Positions 1-12,049 of a stretch of 64,000 nucleotides of DNA are shown here, in pieces. This DNA is from Eurosta solidaginis. Taxonomy: Eukaryota > Arthropoda > Insecta > Diptera > Tephritidae. Location of the stretch: positions 75,239,183 to 75,303,182 of the forward strand of contig NC_090321.1 in assembly GCF_040869045.1 (NCBI RefSeq). The letters run 5' to 3'. Position 1 is the first letter of the stretch. Every line of letters begins with the position of its first letter. The notes under the pieces were generated by a model, which saw nothing but the letters and a program-made list of their open reading frames with translations, did no database searches and had not been told where the DNA came from. The position numbers were made by a program, and so were the translations under genes.

Positions 1-635
1 AAAAATCGATATATCTTTACTAAAATCAGTTCACGTACTTATCTGAACTTTGTATTGGTATAAAAAATGGCCGAAATCCGACTATGACCACGCCCACTTT
101 TCCGATATCGAAAATTACGAAAAATGAAAAAAAAAAATGCCATAATTCTATACCAAATACGAAAAAAGGGATGAAACATGGTAATTGGATTGGTTTATTG
201 ACGCAAAATATAACTTTAGAAAAAAAATTTGTAAAATGGATGTGACACCTACCATATTAAGTAGAAGAAAATTAAAAAGTTCTGCGGGGCGAAATCAAAA
301 GCCCTTGGAATCTTGGCAGGAATAATGTTCGTAGTATTGCATATATAAATAAATTAGCGGCACCCGACAGATGATGTTCTGGGTCACCCTGGTCCACATT
401 TTGATCGATATCTCGAAAACACCTTCACATATACAACTACCACCACTCCCTTTTAAACCCCTCATTAATATCTTTAATTTGATACCCTATAGTACAAACA
501 CATTACAGTCACCCCTGGTCCACCATTATGGCGAAAAGGTATCCACCTATAGAACTAAGGCCAACTCCCTTTTAGAATACTCATTATCACCTTTGGTTTG
601 ATACCCATATTGTACAAACGCATTCTAGAGTCAAC
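1..635. repeat. Dispersed noncoding repeat, partial copy
   Basis: The first 150 bases match, in the same orientation, the outer end of the right palindrome arm near 4990-5150 (cgatatatctttactaaa followed by a ccacgccca box). Bases 165-400 match 38955-39180. Bases 370-635 hold worn copies of the 130-bp unit seen at 3111-4020. No coding potential is visible. It reads as an older partial copy of the same family fused to the palindrome at about 636. Confidence 0.6.
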
Positions 636-1649
636 CCTGGATGGAAAAAGTGGGCGTGGTCATAGTCGGATTTCCTCCATTTTTAATACAAAGATAAAGT
701 GACTTCAGATAAGTATGTGAACTAAGTTTAGTAAAGATATATCGATTTTGCTCAAGTTATCGTGTTAACGGCCGAGCGGAAGGACAGACGGTCGACTGTG
801 TATAAAAACTGGGCGTGGCTTCAACCGATTTAGACCATTTTCACAGAAAACAGTTATCGTCATAGAAGCTATGCCCCTACCAAATTTCACAAGGATTGCT
901 AAATTTTTGTTCGACTTATGGCATTAAAAGTATACTAGACAAATTAATTGAAAAAGGGCGGAGCCACGCCCATTTTGAACTTTTCTTTTATTTTTGTATT
1001 TTGTTGCACCATATCATTACTGGAGTTGAATGTTGACATAATTTACTTACATACATATATACTGTAAAGATATTAAATTTTTTGTTAAAATTTGACTTAA
1101 AATTTTTTGCTTTTAAAGTGGGCGTGTTCGTCATCCGATTTTGCTATTTAGAACACATTTGCCAATTTCATCATAATATCTTCAACGACTGCCAAATTAC
1201 AGCTTGCCAAACTTTTAAATTACCTTCTTTTAAAAGTGGGCGGTGCCACGCCCATTGTCCAAAATTTTACTAATTTTCTATTTTGCGTCATAAGTCAGCA
1301 CACCTAGTGTCATCGCTTCAACCGTCTTTGGTAATGAATTATCGCACTTTTTCGGTTTTACGAAATTTTCGATATCGAAAAAGTGGGCGTGGTTAGAGTC
1401 CGATTTCGTTCATTTTAAATAGCGATCTGAGATGAGTGCCCAGGAACTTATATACCAAATTTCATTAAGATACCTCAAAATTTACTCAAGTTATCGTGTT
1501 TACGGACGGACGGATGGACATGGCTAAATGAATTTTTTTTTCACTCAGATCATTTTGATATATAGAAGTCTATATCTATCTCGATTAGTTTATGCCGTTA
1601 CGGGGTACCGTTATGCGAGCAAAATTAATATGCTCTATGAGCTCTGCTC

Positions 1650-1727
1650 AGCTGAGTATAAACAAGTAAGGAAGGCTAAGTTCGGGTGTAACCGAACATT
1701 ACATACTCAGCTGAGAGCTATGGAGAC
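1650..1727. repeat. CAGCTGAG hairpin terminus module (left arm)
   Basis: Two ctcagctgag palindromes bracket a conserved block containing aacaagtaaggaaggc and the short hairpin ttcgggtgtaaccgaa. The same module occurs at 4065-4145, 39455-39520 and, diverged, 52005-52055. It looks like the junction where the ends of two copies of a dispersed family meet. Confidence 0.6.
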
Positions 1728-1875
1728 AAAATAATGGAAAATCACCATGTAGGAAAATGATTCCAGGGTAACCCTGGAATGGGTTTGTATGACATGTGTA
1801 TCAAAAGGAAGGTATTAAAGAGTATTTTAAGAGGGAGTGGGCCATAGTTCTATGGGTGGCCGCCATTTAGGGAAA

Positions 1876-2262
1876 GGTGGACCAGGGCTGACTCTGGAAT
1901 TTGTTTGTACGATATGGGTATCAAATGAAAGGTGCTAATGAGTATTTTAAAAGGTAGTGGGCCTTAGTTCTATAGGTGGACGCCTTTTCGAGATATCGCC
2001 ATAAAGGTGGACCAGGGGTAACTCTAGAATTTCTTTGTACGATATGGGTATCAAATGAAAGGTGCTAATGAGTATTTTAAAAGGTAGTGGGTCTTAGTTC
2101 TATAGGTGGACGCCTTTTTGAGATATAGCCATAAAGGTGGACCAGGGGTGACTCTAGAATTTCTTTGTACGATATGGGTATCAAATGAAAGGTGTTAATA
2201 AGTATTTTAAAAGGTAGTGGGCCTTAGTTCTATAGGTGGACGCCTTTTCGAGATATCGCCAT
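1876..2262. repeat. 130-bp tandem repeat, left arm (about 3 copies)
   Basis: The block starting ggtggaccagg recurs at 1876, 2006 and 2136, an exact 130-bp period. Each unit ends in a gagatatcgccataaa-like box. It is the inverted counterpart of the array at 3111-4020. Confidence 0.9.
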
Positions 2263-2996
2263 AATAGAGATATACGCCGCCGATAAACGCCGCCTCCGAA
2301 TGTCAAAAATATAGGTGCGGCGGCGGCGGCGTTCGGAGCGTTACTATATTTTCTACTCTTTTAAAACTGTCTAGGCCATTTATTGTTCATCACGAAAATT
2401 GGTCCGGTATGATCGAAAGGGGTATCAAGGGATGCGCATCACTGCCAGTTATAAAAATCCAATTGAGAGAAGGGTTTGAAAAATCACTTTATTTGCTGAA
2501 CTAAACACTTCATAATACAACACTCACGTCTCTCGGTTTGACATTTCCTAAAGTTGGCGGCCCTATCCCCAACTAGTCCTTTGGAGTGAATCACATTGGA
2601 TATAGCCTATCAACCCTGTTTAAATATGACCAACACGTAACGGCTTCTGTTACAAATGTAAATACTACCTAGGCAAATTTTTTAAAAAGGTTAGGCTTTG
2701 TCCTTCGCAAGAAGACTTAAAGTGGTGAAGCAAAAGATTTCTCAAGACAGTGGAACAAATGACCGGGTGTTCTACTTACGTAGGGGATAGTCGAACTAGT
2801 ATGAAAACTGTCGGCGGTCATCCATAATGAGCTCTTATATCATAAGGCCGGAAACTGTGGGTATTGAGGTCAATATATCGAACATAAACGTCTGCAAATG
2901 TTGGTCTACATTTTAAGACTTTCCTGCACGGTCCTTGTAAAGTTTAAATTATGTAGATGCGCCAAGGACTATACGATTTTCACCCATGTCTTACGC
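2263..2996. other. Unique spacer between palindrome arms
   Basis: This stretch has no match in the arms and no convincing reading frame. It opens with a small GC-rich inverted pair around 2275-2335 (cgccgcctccgaa against ttcggagcg, with a ggcggcggcgg run). A single forward 130-bp unit follows at 2997-3110 before the orientation flips. Confidence 0.5.
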
Positions 2997-3110
2997 CATA
3001 AAGGTGGACCAGGGGTGACTCTAGAATGCGTTTGTACAATATGGGTATCAAACCAAAGGTGATAATGAGTATTCTAAAAGGGAGTTGGCCTTAGTTCTAT
3101 AGGTGTCCCT

Positions 3111-4020
3111 GGTCCACCTTTATAACGATATCTCGAAAAGGCGTCCACCTATAGAACTAAGGCCCACTCCCTTTTAAAATACTCATTAACACCTTTCATT
3201 TGATACCCATATCGTACAAACAAATTCGAGAGTCACCCCTGGTCCACCTTTATGGCGATATCTCGAAAAGGCGTCCACCTATAGAACTAAGGCCCACTAC
3301 CTTTTAAAATACTCATTAACACCTTTCATTTGATACCCATATCGTACAAAGAAATTCTAGAGTCACCCCTGGTCCACCTTTATGGCGATATCTCGAAAAG
3401 GCGTCCACCTATAGAACTAAGGCCCACTACCTTTTAAAATACTCATTAGCACCTTTCTTTTGATACCCATATCGTACAAAGAAATTCTAGAGTCACCCCT
3501 GGTCCACCTTTATGGCGATATCTCGAAAAGGCGTCCACCTATAGAACTAAGGCCCACTACCTTTTAAAATACTCATTAGCACCTTTCATTTGAACCCATA
3601 TCGTACAAAGAAATTCTAGAGTCAGCCCTGGTCCACCTTTATGGCGATATCTCGAAAAGGCGTCCACCTATAGAACTAAAGCTCACTACCTTTTAAAATA
3701 CCCATTAGTACCTTTCATTTGAAACCCATATCGTACAAAGAAATTCTAGAGTCACCCCTTGTCCACCTTTATGGCGATATCTCGAAAAGGCGTCCACCTA
3801 TAGAACTAAGGCCCACTACCTTTTAAAATACTCATTAGCACCTTTCATTTGATACCCATATCGTACAAACAAATTCCAGAGTCAGCCCTGGTCCACCTTT
3901 ATGGCGATATCCCTAAATGGCGTCCACCCATAGAACTATGACCCACTCCCTCTTAAAATACTCTTTAGTACCTTCCATTTGATACACATGTCATACAAAC
4001 CCATTCCAGGGTTACCCTGG
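3111..4020. repeat. 130-bp tandem repeat, right arm (about 7 copies)
   Basis: Units starting ggtccacctttat recur at about 3111, 3241, 3371, 3501, 3630, 3760 and 3890. They are the reverse complement of the left-arm units. The copy number is more than double that of the left arm, so the array changed length after the arms were formed. Confidence 0.9.
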
Positions 4021-4048
4021 AATCATTTTCCTACATGGTGATTTTGCA

Positions 4049-4145
4049 TTATTTTGTCTCCATAGTTCTCAGCTGAGTATGTAATGTTCGGTTACACCCG
4101 AACTTAGCCTTCCTTACTTGTTTATACTCAGCTGAGCAGAGCTCA
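4049..4145. repeat. CAGCTGAG hairpin terminus module (right arm)
   Basis: Inverted counterpart of the module at 1650-1727, with the same ttcggttacacccgaa hairpin and flanking cagctgag palindromes. Confidence 0.6.
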
Positions 4146-5099
4146 CAGAGCATATTAATTTTGCTCGCATAACGGTACCCCGTAACGGCATAAACTAATC
4201 GAGATAGATATAGACTTCTATATATCAAAATGATCTGGGCGAAAAAAAAATTCATTTAGCCATGTCCATCCGTCCGTCCGTAAACACGATAACTTGAGTA
4301 AATTTTGAGGTATCTTAATGAAATTTGGTATATAAGTTCCTGGGCACTCATCTCAGATCGCTATTTAAAATGAACGAAATCGGACTCTAACCACGCCCAC
4401 TTTTTCGATATCGAAAATTTCGTAAAACCGAAAAAGTGCGATAATTCATTACCAAAGACGGTTGAAGCGATGACACTAGGTGTGCTGACTTATGACGCAA
4501 AATAGAAAACTAGTAAAATTTTGGACAATGGGCGTGGCAAGCTGTATTTTGGCAGTCGTTGAAGATATTATGATGAAATTTGGCATATGTGTTCTAAATA
4601 GCAAAATCGGATGACGAACATGCCCACTTTAAAAGCAAAAAATTTTAAGTCAAATTTTAACAAAAAATTTAATATCTTTACAGTATATATGTAAGTAAAT
4701 TATGTCAACATTCAACTCCAGTAATGATATGGTGCAACAAAATACAAAAATAAAAGAAAAGTTCAAAATGGGCGTGGCTCCGCCCTTTTTCAATTAATTT
4801 GTCTAGAATACTTTTAATGCCATAAGTCGAACAAAAATTTAGCAATCCTTGTGAAATTTGGTAGGGGCATAGCTTCTATGACGATAACTGTTTTCTGTGA
4901 AAATGGTCTAAATCGGTTGAAGCCACGCCCAGTTTTTATACACAGTCGACCGTCTGTCCTTCCGCTCGGCCGTTAACACGATAACTTGAGCAAAATCGAT
5001 ATATCTTTACTAAACTTAGTTCACATACTTATCTGAAGTCACTTTATCTTTGTATTAAAAATGGAGGAAATCCGACTATGACCACGCCCACTTTTTCCA

Positions 5100-5639
5100 T
5101 ATCGAAATTTTCGAAAAATGAAAAAATGCCATACTTCTATACCAAATACGAAATAAAAAGATGATAAAAAAATTTTAAGGACTACCTTTATATTAATGGA
5201 CCAAAAAATAGAAGGCAGTTTTTCCTTTAATACATAGTCTTGTTGAATTCTGACTAAAAAACTTTAACAATAGCTCTTGTAAGAATTTTGGGATTTAAAA
5301 CTATATACGCTGACAACACTGGCGAAAACAACAGAATTCCACCTCGCATCATAACAAGAGCATTCCACCTAGTTTGTCAGCTAATTAATTTGCACAGCTG
5401 AAAATCGTGTTGAAATTCGTTGCCTGAAAGTCTAAAAGAATCGTGGTGGAAATCGCGTACGCCTAAAGGTATGCAAGGACGTGCATTGAGTTGGCCCTTC
5501 AACGAGGTGGAATTCTACAACGCCTGCAACACTCAGGAGGCTAGCCATGAAGGTATGGCCTAATCTTCTAAATAGTTCGACTTGTGCGTTACGTAGCTCA
5601 AATTTTTTGATCAAACATTGCACTGTCACCGAGTTTTAA
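5100..5639. other. No gene seen
   Basis: This is AT-rich sequence between the palindrome and the next tandem array. The short open stretches have no recognisable features. I see no RNA gene or element end in it. Confidence 0.4.
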
Positions 5640-6647
5640 ACTATATTTCCGGCTTCAAGTCTCTACATATCCAGGAAGTTAGTTAAAAATCGATTGCAAG
5701 ATTCCCAATTTAAAACTAGTTTTCTCAATATCTCGATCCACACACCACCTAGCGGAATTTTTTGATAAAATATTGCATTGTCACCGAGTTTTAAAGTATA
5801 TTTCAGGCTTCAAGTCTCTACATATCCAGGAAGTTAGTTAAAAATCGATTGCAAGATTCCCAATTTAAAACTAGTTTTCTCAATATCTCGATCCATACGC
5901 CACCTAGCGGAATTTTTTTGATAAAATATTGCATTGTCACCGGGTTCTGACTTACGGCCCGAAAATCGATCGCAAGATTCCCTCGTTTTTAAAGAATTTT
6001 CAGTTATCTTGACTAGCGCGCCACCTAGCGGAACTCTGCTTTCTATACGTTGTATTGTCACCAGGCCTCTAACTAAGTGACAAGTTACAAGTCTCTAGGT
6101 AACCGGGAAGTTAGTTAAAAATGGATTGAAAGATTCCCAAATTAAAATAAATTTTCCTAATATCGCGATCCATGCGCCACCTAACGGATTTTTATTTTTT
6201 TTGAAAAAATATTGCATTGTCACCGGGTTCTGACCCACGGCCCAAGTTTCAAATCTCTAGCTCACCGGTAAGTTAATCAAAAATCGATCGCAAGATTCCC
6301 CTCGGTTTTCAGGGATTTGTAGTTATCTCAATTAGCATGCCACCTAGCGGAACTTTGTTTTCTATAAATTGTATTGTTACCGGGTCTAGAACTATGTGCT
6401 AAGTTACAAGTCTCTAAATAACCGGGAAGTTAGTTAAAAATGGATTGAAAAATTCCCAAATTACAATTAATTTTCCTAATATCTCGATGCATGCGCCACC
6501 TAGCGGATTTTTTTAATGAAATATTGCATTGTCACCGGGTTCTGACCCACGGCCCAAGTTTCAAGTCTTTAGCTCACCGGCAAGTTACTCAAAAATCGAT
6601 GGCAAGATTCCCCTCGTTTTTCAGGGATTTGTAGTTATCTCAATTAG
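5640..6647. repeat. Degenerate tandem array with CACCTAGCGG box
   Basis: Units of about 150-165 bp recur. Each holds a caagtctct...gggaagttagttaaaaatcg block, a cacctagcgg box and an atattgcattgtcaccggg block. Two adjacent units near 5656 and 5811 are spaced 155 bp; later ones alternate between two diverged subtypes. The array stops abruptly at 6647 inside a unit and resumes at about 38339, so everything between is inserted material. A third block of the family lies in reverse at 47640-48300. Confidence 0.8.
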
Positions 6648-7169
6648 GGTGTCTTTGATGGGGATGTCTCGCCTTGCACACACCGGCGTCATCAAAAAAC
6701 GTCGACTCGGAGGTGCTTGCACCCTCCCCCACATTGGGGTGTCGCGGTGACACCTGGTAACGCTTCGGCGGCGAATGCGAGCGGCGACCCGTTTCTCCTC
6801 CCTTCAACCAGATTTCCCTTCTTCTCCCATCTCCCATCCGCACTCCGTTTCCCCTGGTCCAAGTTTTCCTATAAACAGGTGATATTTTTAGTTCAAGACC
6901 GGCCATACGTGGCGTAGAGTCACACCCTGCCCAAGCTTAGCTAACAAATATGGCGGATCTAGAGAGGACAACTCGATAAAACCCGTAATTCCGAGTGTCA
7001 TCCGAACCGTGCTCATGGGATGAATGGCACTACGTTAGTGTGTCTTATAACGGTGGCCTCCAGATACCTGACGCCCTCTGGTTGTAATTTGTCTTGCTGG
7101 GATATTGGGGGCTATGTCCAAGCTGTCCTACCTTCCCCCATACTCATGGGTATTTTTATGGATAAAAAT
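6648..7169. other. GC-rich segment before the 5' LTR, unidentified
   Basis: This segment is richer in GC than its surroundings and has no convincing reading frame. It lies between the broken tandem array and the 5' LTR. Because the 3' end of a LOA-type LINE abuts the other half of the array at 38338, this could be that LINE's 5' untranslated region. That is inference only. Confidence 0.3.
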
Positions 7170-8683
7170 TGTTTCGGTCTGCTGCTACGGTCTACGGCTA
7201 CGATCCACTTGGGAGCGTATTCGCGCGAACACACCTAGTGATGGGGCGAAAGTTGCGATAAAAAGTATCGAAAAACAAGGAAAAAAACAGACCGGCCATC
7301 ACTAGCAAAAAAAAAAGCCATGAGTTTCCGGCAGAAAGGAAAAGAGGAAAGGTGGAAAATTGCGTGAGCGAAATTTTGGCGACCCTACAATTGTACAAAC
7401 GGGATATATAACATCTAGGGGCATAACTTCAGCAGCAAAGGCGTCAAGTTCCGCTAATATACTGCTTTAGTAACCTTATTGCTCACTTCGCATCCCCAAC
7501 GATACTCAACTATACTGCTTGGTAACCTTATTGCTCACTGCGCATCCCCAACGATACTCAACTAATCACAAAACATCCTCGCCGGCTGTGCGCGTAAGCA
7601 GGTGATTGTCCAGAAACTAGGAAAGAGCCGATAGCGCAAAGCACCGAAACCGTTCTTTCCGACAAATCTCGTTTCTACGCGTCTATTTTGGGTGGTAATA
7701 AACCTTGCACCGGTTGTGTTGCGTGGACACAAGATCCAGTTGAAGTAGGTCGGCGTTCGCAGTCACACCTAGTGAGATAAACCCCTTCCTCTACGTTTAC
7801 GAAGAACCCTACCATCTGCGGAAAAGCGTCCGACACCACCTCTGCCTCCAGGGCCAGCAGTACGCGGCCGCGTAATACAATCAACGTCAAAGAGCCAAGT
7901 CATCCGGCTCGTAAAGGGTAGCACGAAGCTTTATCGCCACCCGGTTCACTCGGTTACCTCGACCCAAAGCGCCAACCACCACCAACGGCGCCTACTATTA
8001 TCACGGGCACAACCGACAACAATATTAGCCGCAACCTTATCAGCTATGACCATAACGGCTACAGCAATACTAGCCGCATCCTTATCAGCTACGACTATAC
8101 CGGCTATAACAATGCTAGCGCAATCCTATCAGCTACGACCATAACGGCTACAACAATACTAGCCGCATCCTTATCAGCTACGACCATAACGGCTACAACA
8201 ATACTAGCCGCATCCTTATCAGCTACGACCATACCGGCTACAACAATACTAGCCGCAACCTTATCAGCTTCGACCATACGGGCTGCAACAACACCAGCTA
8301 CAATAACAACCACAGGGCAGCGAACATCGGCCTGCGGCCATCCCAATTGCGACAACGAATATCAGCGGTTAAAGCGGTGAGTTCGTTCCAATACTGAACT
8401 AAATATACGTATTTGTAGTCTCAACCTTCTTCTTTAATTTTTTTTTTTGACTCTGCAACAACATATATTGTTAATATACAGACATATTCAAATTCAAGGC
8501 TATCACCCTAGTATGGAATCTTAACACGTAATACATACATACATGCATATACCTAAGTTAAAGAGAGCAAGCTGCATCCACTTGTCGTAAAGTTAACTTA
8601 TTATACCATGCAAAAAAAAAAGTTGACGTAACGTAAAGTTAAGTAGATAGGTTTAATTAACTTAGAAGCAAGAGAAAAAAAAA
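7170..8683 (+). repeat. 5' LTR of the Osvaldo-like element
   Basis: Begins TGTTTCGGTCTGCTG and ends in an agag-plus-A run. It matches 30249-31747 closely; visible differences are scattered single bases and a shorter minisatellite in the 3' copy. It has no protein-coding signature. The 3' edge is uncertain by about 15 bases. Confidence 0.7.
8040..8330. repeat. 45-bp minisatellite inside the 5' LTR
   Basis: The block agctacgacc is spaced 45 bp (8131, 8176, 8221), with diverged units on both sides. Because 45 is divisible by 3, a minus-strand frame stays open across it, but nothing suggests a real protein. The array recurs in the 3' LTR with a short internal deletion. Confidence 0.85.
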
Positions 8684-9009
8684 GAGGGGCTGCCCCTGCG
8701 TTGCGGCTGGGCGTGTTGAGACCAACCCGTGTGTGTCTGGTGTGACCTTAGTGGCCCCAACCAGTCTCGGAGGGGGGCCTTAAGACCCCCTCGCATTGCG
8801 GTTGGGAGCACTAGGGACAAGTATGAATGGATTTGTGATTTTTTGTTTTTGCCTGTGGCCCGAGTGCCTTCGGGAAGGGGATGCCAGCATTCACATTGAT
8901 TATATAACTAATCATTTTTTTCTTGCAGCCTGACTTTTTTTTTGTACGGCTATCAATCGTAGTAATTATTATTTGCGAGCTTTTTGTATTTCCTCGCGCA
9001 TCTGTAGAT
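8684..9009 (+). other. 5' leader of the Osvaldo-like element, first part
   Basis: This is a non-coding segment between the LTR and the DNA transposon. It contains a GC-rich stretch with inverted ggggcc/ggcccc-type words and a pyrimidine tract ending in ttttttcttgcag, a possible splice acceptor. I could not recognise a primer-binding site. The leader resumes at about 22655. Confidence 0.45.
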
Positions 9010-9016
9010 ATATCTG

Positions 9017-9033
9017 TGGACATTTGACAAAAC
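9017..9033 (+). repeat. Left terminal inverted repeat
   Basis: TGGACATTTGACAAAAC, the counterpart of 22631-22647. Related words (tttgacaaaacaactt and partial forms) recur at about 9192, 9310 and 9340. They could be extra transposase-binding sites. Confidence 0.8.
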
Positions 9034-9576
9034 AACTTCTCTCGAAATAAGACAATTCTCCAAGATTTTTATCATATATATGAAATTTCAAGGCCCATAT
9101 TTCCGTCTTATAGCCATATTCTTAGGACCGTTAGTTCAAAAGTTATAACGGTCATCAAAATAACTTCTTTTGTAGTTTTTCACAATTACGTGTGACAAAA
9201 GAGCTTGTGTCGATTAAGTTGGAATTTCCAACGTAAAACTCATAACGGAAATTTATCAAAAAAACTTGTCTCTGTTTATCGTTTGAGTAACTTCAACAAT
9301 TTTAATTTGACAAAACAACTTGTTTCGATTGAAGTTCTTTTGTCAAATGCATGCTTAAAAAAACTGCTTTCTTAATTTGAACAAGCTGATTTGTCAATCA
9401 TTCAGTTGCCAAATGAAATTGTGACAGAACATCTTGCATCAATACAGGTTATTTATTGCGAAAAAAGTGTAAAAAGTGAAATCTTATTTGCAGAGAAGTG
9501 CTTTAGCGAAACTTTTAAAAGTAAAATAAGCAAATTTAAGTTGCTTTTCGAAAATAAAACAAGTGTTATTTAAAAA

Positions 9577-10526
9577 ATGGGTAGAGGTAAAAAATTAGTG
9601 GCTTTAGCCCAAAAAATAAAAGTGACGACCAATATATGCCCTAGTGAAATTGTGCAAAATAAACAAATAGTTCATCCGTTTAGCTTCGTGGATGGTGAAG
9701 TGTTGAATGAACTCCCAAATGAAACAGCTTCATCCTATAATGTGCTGTTCGATACTAATAATATTTCTATGTTGCGACAACATCTAAATACTTCCCAATT
9801 TAGGAGCATTGAAAGCGACCACTCAGAAGAAGATATATTTCATGAAACTGATTACAACGATTCAGATTATGTACCTTCGAGCATTTCTGGTCTAAATACT
9901 ACATCGGAAAGTATCAGAATGATGGAGGTGTAATTGAATCAAACCTTAGCAATTCATTTTCACCACAATTTAATGAGGAACTACTTCTGAATAATCCAAA
10001 GCCAACAAATTTTAAGAAAATTAATAAACTAAACAAAAATTTGGGAAAAGAATATGTTACGTGGAAGAATAAGACAATGCCAGCAAAGAAAACTGAAAAA
10101 TTAGTCGATTGCTTTAAAATGTGTAATACAAAAATCACCGTGGACCAACAGGAAAAATATTCAAAGCCTACTGGAAACTGGGGGATTATAACAAGCGACG
10201 TATTATATTGCTCGTATGATACACATAGAGCCAAAAAAAAAGTGAAACGCTTAAAAAAGCTTCAAATCCAAGAAATCGACAGTTTGTTTATTTTTTCACT
10301 TTGAATTTAATGAACAGACAACTCGAGTATGCAAAAAGTGTTTTTTAAAAATATTTGGGGAAACGGATGAAATTATTAAAACTGTATGTCCTCAAAAGAT
10401 CAAAGGCCATTTTGGTGGGGATATCTCAAATGACCAACGTGGCAAGCATTCTCCTCATCATAAGTTGTCAATCGAAAAATATAATGAAGTACTAGCACAC
10501 ATACACAGTATACCCAACTACCAAAG
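9577..10526 (+). pseudogene. Transposase-like gene, 5' part
   Basis: The start at 9577 (MGRGKKLVALAQ) is the first ATG giving a sensible product. The first 118 codons are acidic and low in domain signal. A frameshift near 9915 moves the frame; a lysine-rich segment then runs from about 10041 (KEYVTWKNK, later RAKKKVKRLKK), and a second shift near 10297 leads into a CxxC pair (CKKCF) and a basic stretch. The frame is cut at 10526 by the jockey insertion and resumes in register at 11264. The protein family was not named; the catalytic candidate residues lie in the next segment. Confidence 0.65.
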
Positions 10527-11263
10527 ACATATGGTCGCCAAGCCTAAAAACCACCCACTGGAAGAAACTACAGGCCTGCCAAAATACTGCTCTCAGAATC
10601 GCCACGGGCTGTCTTCTTATGTCCCCAGAACACCATCTGCATAATGAGGCGAGAATACTCCCCATCAGGGAGAGAAATGAGATGCTGACCACAGTTTCTG
10701 TTGAATACCCAGAAACCTGGGCATCCCAACAGACATCTGATTGACGAACCAGCACCGCCTAGGGGCCTAAGGAGTCATCTCCGTAAGCATTTTGAGGAAA
10801 TACGGCACCTGAGAACCCAGCCGTATGAAGCGGAAAAACACAAGCAGGTCCTTGGTGAACTCCATAGACAGGCGTCGGACCTTTATGTCGGGAATTGCCC
10901 GGTGAATCCAGTACTTGAAGAAAAATATCCAGAACTCGCAGAAGAGGAACGCATACTCCCCAGGGAAACGCGTGTCACTCTTGCTCAACTTCGTTCTGGA
11001 TACTGTAACAGGTTAAACTCTTACCTATCCAGAATCAATCCCGACATACAAAATGTATGACCTGCTTGCAATGTGTCCCCACATGACACCAACCATCTCT
11101 TTAATTGTAATGTGGAACCAACGCCTCTAACACCCCTTTCCTTATGGTCCACCCCTGTTGAAACGGCAAGTTTCCTTGGACTCCCGTTAGAGGATATTGA
11201 TGACAATTTGTGATCGGTCGCGGCTATTAGGTGGGGCGAGCATTGCTACAACAACAACAACAG
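10527..11263 (+). mobile_element. 5'-truncated jockey-clade LINE fragment
   Basis: The frame encodes the C-terminal part of a jockey-like ORF2. Recognisable segments are a conserved RT-distal block (RIATGCLLM) and, near the end, the PACN...HDTNHLFNC cysteine-histidine motif. Stops and a two-base loss near 10690 break the frame, and the TGA at about 11058 replaces a cysteine codon of the zinc motif. It ends in a short UTR and a (CAA)n tail. CCAAAG flanks both sides (10521-10526, 11264-11269) as the target duplication. Confidence 0.88.
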
Positions 11264-12040
11264 CCAAAGCCATTACAGTCGTCGTCACACTAGTCAACTA
11301 TACTTCCAGCGTGGCCTAAACCTTGCTCACTTATATAGATTGTATAAAGAAAAGTACTCTGTATCGGTTTCAGAAACAAAATATCAAGAAATATTTCGAC
11401 AATTAAATATAAAGTTTAAGAAGCCTCAAGTTGATTTTTGCAATAAATGTGAAATCCTAAAATCCCGTGTAGAAAACACGACGGAGGAAAATGAAAAGAA
11501 ACAACTATTAATGGAACAAAAAGGACATCGCGATGAGGCTGATTTTGCATATAACTGCAAAAAAACCGACAAAGTGATGGCCATTAACCATGGGAATGTG
11601 AAAATGTTTTCGTTTGACTTACAGCAATGTTTGCCAACTCCGTACCTATATGCTTCAATGTTTTTTTTATAAACGTCCATTATGGACTTTCAATTTAACA
11701 GTGCACGACGGAGAAAGGAAAAAAGCAAACTGTTACATAAGGCACGAAGTAATTGCAAAACGTGGAGCAAATGATATTGGCTCCTGCATTTTTAAATGTT
11801 TGATGAGCCTGCCAGAATCTATTAATCATGTTATTATGTGCAGCGACTCATGTCCGGGACAGAATGGTAACTCTTATATTTCAGCCATGTTTGAACAAGT
11901 TATCGAAAAACATCCTAGTATAGCGGTTATAGACCATAAATTCCTTATTGTGGGACACATGCATCTTGAATGTGATTCCGTTCATGCACAGATTGAAAGA
12001 AAAAAGAAAAATATGTCAGGATCCATTCAGCATCCGCACG
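11264..12040 (+). pseudogene. Transposase-like gene, central catalytic part
   Basis: The frame resumes after the jockey fragment. A Cys pair (FCNKCEIL) precedes a charged helix. Candidate acidic catalytic positions are D in FSFDLQQ (about 11610), D in MCSDSCPGQN (about 11845) and E in GHMHLECDSVH (about 11965), an order that fits a DDE/RNase H-fold nuclease. One extra T in a T-run near 11665 shifts the frame. The gene is then cut at 12040 by the 7-kb foldback element and continues at 19079. I recall similar proteins in many arthropods but cannot name the superfamily. Confidence 0.7.
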
Positions 12041-12049
12041 AAGCGGTGT

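Larger units (their letters stand above)
636..5099. mobile_element. Large palindromic foldback-like element
   Basis: Bases 636-2262 and 3111-5099 are inverted copies of each other, separated by about 0.8 kb. The inverted match is close to base-for-base; for example the translated segments 1528-1734 (+) and 4049-4255 (-) differ at only three residues. Both arms carry GGGCGTGG/CCACGCCC boxes and a tandem 130-bp unit, three copies on the left and about seven on the right. No transposase is present, so it would be non-autonomous. The outer boundaries are uncertain because flanking sequence belongs to the same repeat family, and I found no clear target duplication. Confidence 0.7.

Noticed and set aside
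1528..1734. 68-residue frames repeated in both palindrome arms (also 4049-4255)
   Set aside because: Their similarity follows from the inverted repeat itself. They span hairpin termini and have no protein-like features.
8104..8355. Minus-strand frame with Val/Ala/Asp-rich 15-residue repeats
   Set aside because: It is only the 45-bp minisatellite of the LTR read in frame. No start context or conservation supports a protein.
7170..8683. 1.5-kb repeat as a stand-alone poly-A retroposon
   Set aside because: Both copies end in A-runs, but the conserved TGTT start, direct orientation and enclosed gag-pol with purine-rich tract favour LTRs. I keep it as the main alternative.
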